This document shows, one piece after another, positions 42,324 to 50,685 of a stretch of DNA of 64,000 nucleotides. This DNA comes from Anaerocolumna jejuensis DSM 15929 (lineage in GTDB: Bacteria; Bacillota; Clostridia; Lachnospirales; Lachnospiraceae), in the NCBI RefSeq assembly GCF_900142215.1, contig NZ_FRAC01000006.1, positions 707,854-771,853 on the forward strand, read 5' to 3'. The number at the start of each line of letters is the position of its first letter. Positions within the stretch are counted from its first letter, which is position 1. The notes under the pieces are model-generated. The model had not been told where the DNA came from and did no database searches. It saw nothing but the letters and a program-made list of their open reading frames with translations. Both the position numbers and the translations under genes were made by a program.

Positions 42324-42800
42324 TTACAGCTGTAACCTGGTAATCCGCTCATTGTTGTATATTTCACCGCTGTCGCGAAACCCAAAGCTTTCATAGAGGC
42401 TTTTAGCCACTGTATTATCCGGTTCATAGGGTATCCAGCAATACTGAGCATTTCCTGCCGGAAATAAACGCATGTATTCCAGTATTTTGACCATAGCTTC
42501 ACGACCATACCCACGCCTCTGATAATTCTCCCCTATCATCAGACGCAGGATACAATAATTGTTTTCTGCCATTTCCGGCTGGTCGTAGCCTGTATTCCCA
42601 TAAACTATCATGACAAATCCAACCATCTGCTCCTCAGCGTAAATAGCAAAAGGCAACGGGCAGCCTCCGTTTGTTGCCAGTACATAGCAGGACGCAACAC
42701 TGGAAAGATTCGATGCGACATAATGCTGCTGTTCTTTTGTTACCTCTAACCGAAATAATTCCCTCCTGTTATCCAAGGTTATTTTTCTTAATGTTATCAT
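42324..42800 (-). CDS. GNAT-family N-acetyltransferase
   Basis: 158 residues from the ATG at 42800 (MITLRKITLDNRRELFRLEV), which follows AGGAAGGAAAGAG. The GNAT core is visible: YAEEQMVGFVMIVYGN in beta strands 2-4, YCILRLMIGENYQRRGYGREAMVKIL with the acetyl-CoA loop Q/R-x-x-G-x-G/A, and YEPDNTVAKSLYESFGFRDSGE near the end. It resembles SpeG/BltD-type diamine or aminoglycoside acetyltransferases in the position of WIPYEPDN; the substrate is not known. The methyltransferase gene ends 17 bp before it, so the two are one transcript. Confidence 0.87.
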   Translation of the reverse strand: MITLRKITLDNRRELFRLEVTKEQQHYVASNLSSVASCYVLATNGGCPLPFAIYAEEQMVGFVMIVYGNTGYDQPEMAENNYCILRLMIGENYQRRGYGREAMVKILEYMRLFPAGNAQYCWIPYEPDNTVAKSLYESFGFRDSGEIYNNERITRLQL

Positions 42801-42817
42801 CTCTTTCCTTCCTCCCA

Positions 42818-43510
42818 TTATTTATTCTCCAGTTCCATAAAGAGGTACATAGGTATTTTACTAAGCCATCCAATTCTGGCAGAATACTTCAAATGTTCCT
42901 CCTTAGGAATGGGTTCATTCATATCTGTCAGTATAAATCCGTTCCTGTTAAATGCTTTAATATAATCCGAAAGTGTCCTGTGGCGATAAATAACAGCTGC
43001 ATTTATTCCTTTAATTTCTCCTGCCCATTCAGCGGGCTTAAAATAATCTGTGACAACTACCTTAATATTACCATCTTCCGGTATCCACTTGCTTTCCTTT
43101 GGTTTATAGCATGGGTGAAGAATAGAAAGGTATACCTTTCCCGTTGATTTCAATACCCTGTGGATTTCTTTTAATGTACCATCAAGGTCCTCCACATCCA
43201 TTAACATCATAGAGCATAAAACAATATCATATTCATCTTGCTGCAAATCGAAAAGTTCATTTGCAACATAAGCCAATAAAGCTTCCGAACAGTCAACAGC
43301 AGTAACAACTGCCCCATTATCAGCAAGTGCTCTTGAATACCCTCCTTCCCCGCAGCCTAAATCTAAAATACGCTTTTCTCCCACCTCTCCAATTGCATCC
43401 AATGTAAAAGGCATAATATAATACCTGCGGAAATCATTATTCTGCGCCGCCTCAATCCATTCTTCTACTCCCACCTTATTCCAGCATTCTGTTGAACTAT
43501 CTCTTTTCAT
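42818..43510 (-). CDS. SAM-dependent class I methyltransferase
   Basis: 230 residues from the ATG at 43510 (MKRDSSTECWNKVGVEEW), with GGGAGGG upstream. Motif I is ILDLGCGEGGYSRALADNGA near 45, followed by VTAVDCSEALL (motif II) and YDIVLCSMMLMDVEDLDGTL near 100. The C-terminal part has VYLSILHPCY and WLSKIPMYLFMELENK. It belongs to the large Methyltransf_11/25 group; the substrate (small molecule, menaquinone-like or other) cannot be told. It forms an operon with the GNAT gene. A decayed-looking small frame with a good ribosome site lies upstream (43580-43648). Confidence 0.87.
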   Translation of the reverse strand: MKRDSSTECWNKVGVEEWIEAAQNNDFRRYYIMPFTLDAIGEVGEKRILDLGCGEGGYSRALADNGAVVTAVDCSEALLAYVANELFDLQQDEYDIVLCSMMLMDVEDLDGTLKEIHRVLKSTGKVYLSILHPCYKPKESKWIPEDGNIKVVVTDYFKPAEWAGEIKGINAAVIYRHRTLSDYIKAFNRNGFILTDMNEPIPKEEHLKYSARIGWLSKIPMYLFMELENK

Positions 43511-43579
43511 TTTTATCCCTCCCACCTTTACACAAGCATTGTAAAATAACATTATCTTCCGGTCCCTTTAACCAGCCCT

Positions 43580-43648
43580 TCAAGTTGGGAAAGCCAATTC
43601 AGCAATATATTCCTTATTTTCATACCAATCGGATACTATCGAATTCAC
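43580..43648 (-). other. Short or broken reading frame upstream of the methyltransferase
   Basis: AGGAGG six bases before a GTG opens a 22-codon frame (MNSIVSDWYENKEYIAELAF) that stops at 43580. A one-base shift near the end would continue it as LSQLEGLVKGTGR and then stop. It may be a leader peptide or the start of a decayed gene; evidence is only the strong ribosome site and protein-like composition. Confidence 0.28.
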
Positions 43649-43712
43649 TTACAACCTCCTTTTAGAATTTTTTAACAGGTAAATTAATTGTACCGGATAT
43701 CAAAAATTTTAC

Positions 43713-43741
43713 TAGACTTTAATTTCTAATTATGATATAGT
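43713..43741 (+). promoter_or_regulatory. Promoter-like pair for a short transcript
   Basis: TAGACT (43713-43718) and TATAGT (43736-43741) are 17 bp apart. No annotated plus-strand gene follows, but a terminator lies at 43780, so a transcript of about 70 bases is predicted. Confidence 0.45.
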
Positions 43742-43747
43742 GTATAC

Positions 43748-43814
43748 TGTACTATGTTTAAAAAAGCTTTCATAATCACGTTGGGATATATGGTAACAGT
43801 ATTCCAACTTTTTT
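43748..43814 (+). ncRNA. Candidate small RNA or tiny membrane peptide
   Basis: The predicted transcript starts near 43748 and ends at a hairpin (GTTGGGATA 43780-43788 with TATTCCAAC 43800-43808, nine pairs with one wobble) followed by TTTTTTG. An ATG at 43754 opens 26 codons (MFKKAFIITLGYMVTVFQLF and six more, stop at 43832-43834) that read as a basic start plus one hydrophobic segment, like small type I toxins. It lacks a ribosome site and overruns the terminator, so an RNA is as likely. Confidence 0.33.
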
Positions 43815-43960
43815 GTTATAAAAATTTAAATTAACTCCCTTATAAAAATATCTCATACATAGTTCCATGTAGAGAATGCTTAACAATAAGTGGTGGTTTA
43901 TTTCATAAACTTTAAAATACGTAATATAAAGCCAAGGAAAAAATAACTTTCCATACAGTC

Positions 43961-44051
43961 TTAGGGCGGGATTCTGATATGATATCTACAAAGTAGATAA
44001 AGCAAATAACCAAATCTACTTTGTAGATATCATATCAGAATCCCGCCCTAA
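43961..44051. repeat. Perfect 38 bp inverted repeat (long hairpin)
   Basis: Bases 43961-43998 are the exact reverse complement of 44014-44051, with a 15-base centre. The arms begin TTAGGGCGGGATTCTGATAT and contain a nested palindrome ATCTACAAAGTAGAT. TA sits at each outer end, as left by Tc1/IS630-type elements. It lacks a T tail and is therefore not a standard terminator of the XRE-TPR gene, 87 bp away. The surrounding gap 43511-44137 otherwise holds only the small candidates listed. Confidence 0.8.
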
Positions 44052-44137
44052 ATAATTAGCATTGAGTCTGAATTAAAGGGTAACAAAAGGAATAAAAATG
44101 TTTTCTGCCTCACCTCTTATAAGGCTGTAACTAAGTA

Positions 44138-45169
44138 CTACTCTTTCACAAATTCTTTTAATTGTGCAATTTCCCTTAATGGCCTATCTATTGCTTCTCC
44201 TTCGGTAATATTCCATTCGGTCTCCAATTCACGAATCAGCTCTTCCCATGCTTCAACTGCTCTTTCATATTCGCCCGTAATCTCATGTATATGCGCAATA
44301 CATTCTGCTGCATCCATATATTTAGGACTGGGCTGTAATTTAAATGCCATTTTGTTGAATTCTATTGCTTCCTTATATCTGCAGCCTGCCGCATACCGGT
44401 CTGCGGTATAGGCATATACCAGCCAGTTATCAGGCTCCTGCTTCACCATATCAGCCCATATAGAATAAGCCTCATTATGCTTTCCTGCCGCCCAGGCTAT
44501 TTCCCCTGCATACATCTTCACGCGGCAGTCATCCTCAACTTCCTTCATCTGTGCCAGTACACCTTCCGCCTCTTCCAGTCTGCCATCGGCAATCAGTTCA
44601 TCCAATAAGTATAAGTATCCTCTTGCATAATCGGGATTTTCCTTCACAAACTGCTGATAATAGGCAATCCTTTTATGGTGATTCGAATAGTTCCAATCTG
44701 GCATAGTTCCATGCTGAGCCCACAAGAGAGCTACATGATTACACTTCCAGGTTGGATTTTCCTTTAAAGCTTCTTTCGCATAGTACTCAGCCTGTTCATT
44801 GTGCATGGCCGCCTCATGATTATGCAGGTCCGCCAATAAACTCAGTGCTTTTCCCCTGTGAGCATTATCCTCCATCTTTTCCTTCAGAAAATGCTCCGCA
44901 TAATCATAATCTACTTTTGATAAAATTCTCTTAATGTGAAGCATGTTTTCAATCCGTTCAAGATGTGTCTGATCTTCCACATCAAACAGTTCATCAATTG
45001 TCACTCCAAAGAAAGCAGATAGTTCCGGCAGAAGCTGAATGTCCGGAGTTGTTATTTCATTCTCCCATTTACTGACAGCCTGTGCAGAAATAGACAAATG
45101 CCCTGCCAGTTCCTCCTGGGTTACTGATTTTTGTAAGCGTAAGCTTTTTATTTTTCTTCCTATATTCAT
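44138..45169 (-). CDS. XRE-family regulator with TPR-like repeats
   Basis: 343 residues from the ATG at 45169, seven bases after AGGAGG. The N-terminal 62 residues are an XRE helix-turn-helix: IGRKIKSLRLQKSVTQEELAGHLSISAQAVSKWENEITTPDIQLLPELSAFFGVTIDELF. The remaining 280 residues are helical, with TPR-like repeats (AEYYAKEALKENPTWKCNHVAL, RGYLYLLDELIADGRLEEAEG, AIEFNKMAFKLQPSPKYMDAAE). The layout recalls RRNPP-type peptide-sensing regulators, but no signal-peptide gene is seen next door. It lies downstream of an ABC exporter operon on the same strand with a 130 bp gap. Confidence 0.85.
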   Translation of the reverse strand: MNIGRKIKSLRLQKSVTQEELAGHLSISAQAVSKWENEITTPDIQLLPELSAFFGVTIDELFDVEDQTHLERIENMLHIKRILSKVDYDYAEHFLKEKMEDNAHRGKALSLLADLHNHEAAMHNEQAEYYAKEALKENPTWKCNHVALLWAQHGTMPDWNYSNHHKRIAYYQQFVKENPDYARGYLYLLDELIADGRLEEAEGVLAQMKEVEDDCRVKMYAGEIAWAAGKHNEAYSIWADMVKQEPDNWLVYAYTADRYAAGCRYKEAIEFNKMAFKLQPSPKYMDAAECIAHIHEITGEYERAVEAWEELIRELETEWNITEGEAIDRPLREIAQLKEFVKE

Positions 45170-45304
45170 TAAGTATTTCCTCCTTGACCGGTCATGCTTA
45201 TTATAACCATAATCCCTGCAGCCTTTCAATAACCGGTCAAGTGAATATAAATCAACAGGCAGTTAATCTCACAGCCATTCCATTCCTTTTATTGACACGT
45301 TTCC

Positions 45305-46021
45305 TTAAACATCAGCATATCGAAAGGTTTTCAATGCTACTATCAGTGCTGCAATTACCATAAGTAATAAAAGTCCCATATTGGTCAAGTAACTGGCCCA
45401 GGTTAAGTCAAAAGCACTGCGCAATCCGTTGACAAACCACTGAAAGGGATTAAACCGGCTGATTATTTGAATAAATTCCGGCGCACTTTTCAAGGAATAA
45501 AACGCACTGCTGCTAAATAACAGGGGCATGGTAATGATATTTGTCAGTATACTTATATTATTCTCCGTCCGGCTCAGACTGGCAATAAAAAAGCTGAAGA
45601 AAACATAGCTGAGAGCTGCCAGGATAAGGATGGGAATCAAGGCTAAAAAGGCAGGTATGGAAATATTCAATTTTAATACAATTATTCCTGACAGTAATAT
45701 CAGTATCGCACATATTAAAGAAATCAAAGTCCAAGCACCTGATATACTACACACATATTTCCAAAGGGACATCGGTGTCACCCGCAGCAGATTATATACG
45801 CCCCTCCGGCGTTGTGTCAATATAGCAAAGGAGGTAGTCATAAATGCATAGAATAAAATGCTGGCGGCCATCATGCCGGTTAATATGTGCTGTGGATATT
45901 CCGGGGATCTTATAAATACTCCCAAGCCAATCGAGCCTCCGATTGGCAGTAAAAGCGACCATAACAGTAAAAAGGGATCCCGGCTTGCAGATTTGAAGGT
46001 AAGGCTGAATATTGTTTTCAT
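45305..46021 (-). CDS. ABC-2 type exporter permease
   Basis: 238 residues from the ATG at 46021 (MKTIFSLTFKSASRDPFLLL), with GGAG seven bases before; the upstream in-frame ATG at 46033 is inside that site. Six hydrophobic segments are visible and IITMPLLFSSSAFYSLKSAPEFIQIISRFNPFQWFVNGLR is the typical ABC-2 C-terminal region. It pairs with the ATPase gene at 46161. It is probably a drug or peptide exporter under PadR control. Confidence 0.88.
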   Translation of the reverse strand: MKTIFSLTFKSASRDPFLLLWSLLLPIGGSIGLGVFIRSPEYPQHILTGMMAASILFYAFMTTSFAILTQRRRGVYNLLRVTPMSLWKYVCSISGAWTLISLICAILILLSGIIVLKLNISIPAFLALIPILILAALSYVFFSFFIASLSRTENNISILTNIITMPLLFSSSAFYSLKSAPEFIQIISRFNPFQWFVNGLRSAFDLTWASYLTNMGLLLLMVIAALIVALKTFRYADV

Positions 46022-46036
46022 TTTTAACTCCATTAA

Positions 46037-46093
46037 TACCGCAGGTATGCCTGCGGTACAGCCACAATATAAAAATGCGAAACTAGCTTCGCA
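46037..46093. repeat. Intercistronic hairpins between ATPase and permease genes
   Basis: TACCGCAGG (46037-46045) pairs with CCTGCGGTA (46050-46058), and TGCGAA...TTCGCA forms a second small stem (46076-46093). They lie in the gap between two genes of one operon, just before the permease ribosome site, and might tune relative expression or RNA stability. Confidence 0.5.
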
Positions 46094-46160
46094 GGCTGAA
46101 AGAATCTAAGTGTGGCATCCTTTCTTTTATTATATTTTCTTTCAGCCTTTACGTCTTCGA

Positions 46161-46859
46161 TTATATGTTATCGGTTAATTTTAGATATAGATCGTCAAGA
46201 TTTTCCGCATCATACTGCTGTAAAAGACTATCCGGCCGGCCTTGCGTAACAATTTGCCCATTGTGCATTAAAATGATGCGGTCTGCTATATGGGATACTT
46301 CCTCCATATCATGGGATGAAAAAAGCACGGTCGTCTTATTTTCCGCCAGCTGCTGAATCATTTTTTTTATATCGTGGCGGGCACGGGGGTCAAGCCCTGC
46401 CGCCGGTTCGTCAAGTACGATTAAATCCGGATTGTGTATGGTAGTTACGGCAATAGCAAGTCTTTTCTGTTGTCCGCCGGACAGACGCGATGCAGGGGTT
46501 TTTTTGGCCTCCTGCAAATTGCAGTCTTCCAGTTTTTTGTATATCTGCTTTTTATCAAGCTTTACGTGATAAAGGGCAGCAAACAGCTGCAAATTTTCTT
46601 CGGCCGTATACCCTTCAAAAAAGGGTGTGGACTGAAGCTGAACCCCTACATGTGCCCGGTAATCCTCTCTCCAACGTGTGATTTTCCCGGAGTCCGGCTG
46701 CAGGATTCCCAACAGCATTGCCAATGTGGTCGACTTTCCGGCTCCATTAGTTCCAATCATAGCAAGAATTTCACCCTGCTGAATTTCCATATCAATTCCT
46801 TTTACAACCTCGTGGCTATGGAATTGCTTGCGTATTCCTTTTGCTTCAATTAAATTCAC
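46161..46859 (-). CDS. ABC exporter ATP-binding protein
   Basis: A 232-residue ATPase that starts at GTG (46859), eight bases after AGGAGG. Walker A is GTNGAGKSTTLAML, the signature is LSGGQQKRLAIA, Walker B is LIVLDEPAAGLD, and the H-loop is LFSSHDMEEV. It drives export with the permease at 45305. The PadR repressor gene lies 87 bp upstream on the same strand, so the three genes are likely one operon with autoregulation. Confidence 0.92.
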   Translation of the reverse strand: MNLIEAKGIRKQFHSHEVVKGIDMEIQQGEILAMIGTNGAGKSTTLAMLLGILQPDSGKITRWREDYRAHVGVQLQSTPFFEGYTAEENLQLFAALYHVKLDKKQIYKKLEDCNLQEAKKTPASRLSGGQQKRLAIAVTTIHNPDLIVLDEPAAGLDPRARHDIKKMIQQLAENKTTVLFSSHDMEEVSHIADRIILMHNGQIVTQGRPDSLLQQYDAENLDDLYLKLTDNI

Positions 46860-46893
46860 TATTTTAACCTCCTGTTGTTTAATGTTGTTTATT

Positions 46894-46904
46894 CAACGTT
46901 GAGT
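46894..46904. promoter_or_regulatory. PadR operator candidate, copy 1
   Basis: TTCAACGTTGAGTA in the gap between the PadR gene and the ABC ATPase gene contains the palindrome CAACGTTG. The same CTCAACGTTGAATA occurs at 47505-47517 before the PadR gene. Two copies of a palindrome at the two starts of one operon suggest PadR binding sites. Confidence 0.5.
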
Positions 46905-46945
46905 ATTAGGATTATTTTTTCTCCCTCTTATAGGAGGGAGAAATT

Positions 46946-47485
46946 CTAATTTTCAGTATCTAAAAGTGCCAAAGCCTTATCAATAAAATCCTGCTGCTGC
47001 TTTATAATGGAAAACATGTTATCCATTATAAGCATTACCATTGGGGGAATGTTATGCTGCATGGCCTCATCTTTGGCTTCCAGTCCCTGCTTTACGGCAT
47101 TATATTCATCTATTAGAACGCTGCGCTGCTGCTTAAGAGCTGTCCGGCATTCCTCTGCCGATAGCTTATTATAAAAAGACAGGCCGGAATACAGGGTTGA
47201 AGGATAAATCACGGATGAGGTTTTTAATGCATCCTTAATCAGCGTCTGGAGATAGATTTTCCCCGCATCCGTAATTGCGTAAACCGCTTTTTGACGGTGT
47301 CCTGTCTGTTCTATGCTTGTAACTGCAACATAGCCCTCCTGTTCCATTTTTTTCAATGCATGATAGATGGAGCCAATCAATACACCCCCCCAACGCTCTG
47401 CGTCTGTCAGCTGCAATGCCTGCTGAATATCATAGCCGGACATGGGCTGAACCTCCAATATTCCAAGTACAAGTAGCCTTGTCAA
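46946..47485 (-). CDS. PadR-family transcriptional regulator
   Basis: A 179-residue regulator that starts at TTG (47485), eight bases after GGAGGTG. The N-terminal winged helix has LLVLGILEVQPMSGYDIQQAL and YHALKKMEQEGYVAVTS, typical of PadR. The C-terminal part is a coiled-coil dimerisation region (LSAEECRTALKQQRSVLIDEY). PadR proteins repress adjacent drug-export genes and release in the presence of the compound. An inverted sequence, CAACGTTGA-like, occurs both in its own promoter region (near 47510) and in the gap before the ATPase gene (near 46895), a plausible operator. Confidence 0.88.
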   Translation of the reverse strand: MTRLLVLGILEVQPMSGYDIQQALQLTDAERWGGVLIGSIYHALKKMEQEGYVAVTSIEQTGHRQKAVYAITDAGKIYLQTLIKDALKTSSVIYPSTLYSGLSFYNKLSAEECRTALKQQRSVLIDEYNAVKQGLEAKDEAMQHNIPPMVMLIMDNMFSIIKQQQDFIDKALALLDTEN

Positions 47486-47504
47486 TCTTTTTCACCTCCA
47501 TTAC

Positions 47505-47517
47505 TCAACGTTGAATA
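47505..47517. promoter_or_regulatory. PadR operator candidate, copy 2
   Basis: CTCAACGTTGAATA lies just upstream of the PadR ribosome site and matches the copy near 46894. A nearby ATATTATATCATTGAG may extend the dyad. Confidence 0.5.
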
Positions 47518-47645
47518 TTATATCATTGAGTAAATATCTTTGTCAAGACACAACTTGTTTTAGCTGCCATTATATTCCGCTAGATGATTCCATTAAAAAT
47601 CACTTGACAAATAGTTATTGTTGGCATAATATAATTAGCGATTAC

Positions 47646-47661
47646 TAACTTCTACTGAAAG
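47646..47661 (+). promoter_or_regulatory. Shared motif upstream of feoAB (copy 1)
   Basis: TAACTTCTACTGAAAG lies 68 bp before the feoAB start and matches 15 of 16 bases at 50210-50225, before the MarR gene. TTGACA (47604) and TATAAT-like words lie upstream. It may be an operator or an early transcribed regulatory sequence. Confidence 0.5.
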
Positions 47662-47729
47662 ATAATATATCAATACAAAACTGTAGATACCTTTTAGTAA
47701 GAGTATTTTAGAAAGGACCTAAAAAATTT

Positions 47730-50096
47730 ATGACACTAAAAGATCTGGAACTCGGAAAAACGGCGGTCATAACCTCAGTTGGCGGCGTAGGCGCACTTAG
47801 GCAGCATTTTTTAGATATGGGTGTGATTCCTGGAGCAGAAGTAATGCTGATGAAATATGCACCGATGGGTGATCCAATGCAGTTGTTAATCCATGGATAT
47901 GAATTGACACTGCGCCTTGCCGATGCCGAAAAAATAGAAGTTGCCGTTGTCTCCTTTTCATCCGGCAAAAATCAGACATTGAAAAATGAAACAACGCTGC
48001 ATGAAAGCAAACGGAAGCATCCCGGCTTGGGAGAAAGCGGAAAATACCATACAAAAGCGGATGAGAACCCATTGCCTAAAGGCACAAAGCTTACCTTTGC
48101 ACTGGCCGGTAATCAGAACTGCGGTAAAACAACTTTGTTCAATCAATTAACCGGTTCAAATCAGCATGTCGGCAATTTTCCTGGCGTTACAGTCGATCAG
48201 AAAAGCGGACCACTGAAAAGCCATTCAGAAACACTTGTGACCGACTTGCCTGGGATATACTCTCTTTCTCCGTATAGTAGTGAAGAAATTGTGTCGAGAC
48301 AATTTATTTTAGACAAAAATCCAACAGGCATCATTAATATTGTCGATGCGACCAATATCGAACGCAATCTGTACCTTACGTTGCAGTTAATGGAGCTTAA
48401 CGTTCCAATTGTTCTTGCGTTAAATATGATGGACGAAGTGCGGGGCAACGGCGGTACTATAAATATTAATGAAATGGAGGAAGCGCTCGGAATTCCTGTA
48501 GTTCCCATTTCAGCAGCCAAAAATGAGGGTGTAGATGAACTCGTTAATCACGCACTTCACATTGCAAAATATCAGGAGCGGCCAGGCAGAAATGATTTTT
48601 GTGACAAGGAAAAAAACGGCGGTTCGGTTCACAGAGCCTTACATAGCATCATGCATCTGATTGAAGACCATGCCAAGGCTGCCAAATTACCTATACGGTT
48701 TGCCGCAAGTAAACTGATAGAGGGCGACAGTATTGTTCTTAATGCTTTGAGACTGTCAAAAAATGAGAAAGAGACACTGGAACATATTATCATTCAGATG
48801 GAAGAGGAAAGAGGACTCGACCGCGCGGCGGCTATTGCGGACATGCGATTCTCTTTTATTAAGGCACTGTGTGATAAGTCGGTTGTAAAACCAAAGGAGA
48901 GCAAAGAACATAAAAGAAGCAAAAAAATTGATCAATTTCTCACCGGTAAATTCACCGCCATTCCAGCCTTTATCGGAATCATGATGCTTGTATTCCTGCT
49001 GACATTTAATGTAATCGGTGCATTTTTACAAGGCTTGCTGGAATCGGGAATAGCATGGCTGACCGGAGTTATTGATTCGGCTCTTACGGCAGTTAAAGTC
49101 AACGAGGTCCTGCATTCACTCATCATAAACGGTATCTTTAACGGAGTTGGCAGCGTTCTGAGCTTTGTTCCAATCATTGTTACCTTGTTTTTTTTCCTCT
49201 CTATCTTGGAAGATACCGGCTATATGGCACGCGTTGCGTTCGTAATGGATAAACTGCTAAGAAAAATCGGTCTTTCCGGCAGAAGTATTGTACCGATGCT
49301 GATTGGATTCGGCTGCACCGTACCGGGCGTAATGGCAAGCCGTACTCTTCCTTCCGAGCGTGACCGCAAAATGACCATTATGCTTACACCTTTCATGAGC
49401 TGTACGGCGAAGCTGCCAATATACGGATTTTTTACAGCCGCTTTTTTTCCGAAATACAGCGGTTTAATCATGGCTGGACTCTACTTTTTCGGGATTATTG
49501 CAGGTATCCTCGTTGCCCTGCTGTCCAAAGATACACTATTCAAGGGAGAGGCCGTGCCTTTTGTAATGGAATTGCCGAATTACCGTATGCCGGGTGCAAA
49601 AAATGTTGTTTATCTTCTGTGGGATAAGGCAAAGGACTTCTTGCAAAGAGCTTTTACCGTTATTTTCATTGCAACGATTATAGTATGGTTTCTGCAAACC
49701 TTCGATTTCCGTCTGAACATTGTCACGGAATCTAAAGATAGCGTCCTTGCTGTGATTGCCGGATACATAGCACCAATCTTTAGCCCCCTCGGCTTTGGTG
49801 ACTGGCGTATAGTGACATCTCTGGTTGCCGGATTTATTGCAAAAGAAAGCGTTGTATCTACTCTTTCCGTGCTATTCGGCAGTACAGAAAGTCTGTTGTC
49901 AGCCCTTACACCTCTTTCTGTGGCAGCACTGCTGGTATTTTGTCTGCTCTATACACCCTGTGTCGCGGCAATCGCCTCAATTAAGAGAGAACTTGGTGGT
50001 AAATGGGCAACCGGTATTGTAATCGGACAATGTGTAATTGCTTGGGTCTGCGCATTGTTCATAAGGGTAATCGGATTACTGATAATGATGATATGA
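47730..50096 (+). CDS. feoB: Ferrous iron transporter, fused FeoA-FeoB
   Basis: 788 residues. Residues 1-75 are a FeoA (SH3-like) domain: MTLKDLELGKTAVITSVGG with HFLDMGVIPGAEV. A 40-residue charged linker follows. The FeoB G domain has GNQNCGKTTLFNQLTG (G1) near 128, DLPGIYSLSPYSSEE (G3) and LNMMDE (G4), and the membrane part begins near 405 with about eight to ten segments including the GFGCTVPGV and LLVFCLLYTPCVA core motifs. It imports Fe2+ across the cytoplasmic membrane. The start codon follows AGAAAGGACC. The fusion of FeoA to FeoB is known in some Firmicutes and Bacteroidetes. The MarR gene downstream shares its upstream motif. Confidence 0.96.
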   Translation: MTLKDLELGKTAVITSVGGVGALRQHFLDMGVIPGAEVMLMKYAPMGDPMQLLIHGYELTLRLADAEKIEVAVVSFSSGKNQTLKNETTLHESKRKHPGLGESGKYHTKADENPLPKGTKLTFALAGNQNCGKTTLFNQLTGSNQHVGNFPGVTVDQKSGPLKSHSETLVTDLPGIYSLSPYSSEEIVSRQFILDKNPTGIINIVDATNIERNLYLTLQLMELNVPIVLALNMMDEVRGNGGTININEMEEALGIPVVPISAAKNEGVDELVNHALHIAKYQERPGRNDFCDKEKNGGSVHRALHSIMHLIEDHAKAAKLPIRFAASKLIEGDSIVLNALRLSKNEKETLEHIIIQMEEERGLDRAAAIADMRFSFIKALCDKSVVKPKESKEHKRSKKIDQFLTGKFTAIPAFIGIMMLVFLLTFNVIGAFLQGLLESGIAWLTGVIDSALTAVKVNEVLHSLIINGIFNGVGSVLSFVPIIVTLFFFLSILEDTGYMARVAFVMDKLLRKIGLSGRSIVPMLIGFGCTVPGVMASRTLPSERDRKMTIMLTPFMSCTAKLPIYGFFTAAFFPKYSGLIMAGLYFFGIIAGILVALLSKDTLFKGEAVPFVMELPNYRMPGAKNVVYLLWDKAKDFLQRAFTVIFIATIIVWFLQTFDFRLNIVTESKDSVLAVIAGYIAPIFSPLGFGDWRIVTSLVAGFIAKESVVSTLSVLFGSTESLLSALTPLSVAALLVFCLLYTPCVAAIASIKRELGGKWATGIVIGQCVIAWVCALFIRVIGLLIMMI

Positions 50097-50181
50097 TGTA
50101 ACATTAAGAAGAGGTATAAGCAAGATACAGCTTTCCACGCTTCAAGAAAGTACTCTCAAAGCCGCTTGTTAATATCATTCA

Positions 50182-50210
50182 TTGACAAAAATCATGGTTT
50201 GTCGTATAGT
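50182..50210 (+). promoter_or_regulatory. Promoter of the MarR gene
   Basis: TTGACA (50182-50187) and TATAGT (50205-50210) are 17 bp apart, a near-consensus promoter. The motif shared with the feoAB upstream region starts at its -10 end, where a repressor would block initiation. Confidence 0.75.
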
Positions 50211-50225
50211 AACTTCTACCGAAAG
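50210..50225 (+). promoter_or_regulatory. Shared motif upstream of the MarR gene (copy 2)
   Basis: TAACTTCTACCGAAAG matches 47646-47661 at 15 of 16 positions and overlaps the -10 and start region of the MarR promoter. Its AGTA...TACY halves give it weak dyad symmetry. Confidence 0.5.
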
Positions 50226-50248
50226 GTTTTTTGGAAGGAGGTATTTAT

Positions 50249-50680
50249 ATGGATTACAGAAAACTCGCAGAAGAAGAAATCTGTATAATTAACTTTTCAC
50301 ATTCAAAGGATTTTTTTAGTGCAGTTGAGCCGATTAACAAGGGTGAAGACGGCGTTTTACTTTGGATGCATTATAATAAAAAAAATAACGTATTTGCCGG
50401 TGAACTGGCAGAGAATCTAGGCCTTTCTTCCGGGCGGATTGCGAATATTTTGAAAAACCTTGAAAAAAAGAAATATATTGTTCGAGGGAGCGATGCCAAA
50501 GACATGAGAAAAGTTTCTGTGATACTTACCGATAATGGACGGGTGCATATCACAGGAGTTTATCAGAAAGCAATAGACCAGCATGAAAAAATATTCAGAG
50601 CGCTCGGAGAGCGTGACTCTCTTGAGTTTATACGCATCTTAAAGCGAGGCCATGAACTTATTTTGGAGGGAAAAATCTAA
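50249..50680 (+). CDS. MarR-family transcriptional regulator
   Basis: 143 residues from the ATG at 50249 (MDYRKLAEEEICIINF), seven bases after AAGGAGG; the upstream ATG at 50231 lies in the ribosome site. The winged helix has VFAGELAENLGLSSGRIANILKNLEKKKYIVRGSDAKDMRKVSVILTDNGR, the MarR DNA-binding core with wing residues D and R. It lies 152 bp after feoAB with its own promoter and the shared 16 bp motif, so it probably controls both itself and iron uptake. No metal-ligand cluster is obvious. Confidence 0.88.
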   Translation: MDYRKLAEEEICIINFSHSKDFFSAVEPINKGEDGVLLWMHYNKKNNVFAGELAENLGLSSGRIANILKNLEKKKYIVRGSDAKDMRKVSVILTDNGRVHITGVYQKAIDQHEKIFRALGERDSLEFIRILKRGHELILEGKI

Positions 50681-50685
50681 ATTGA

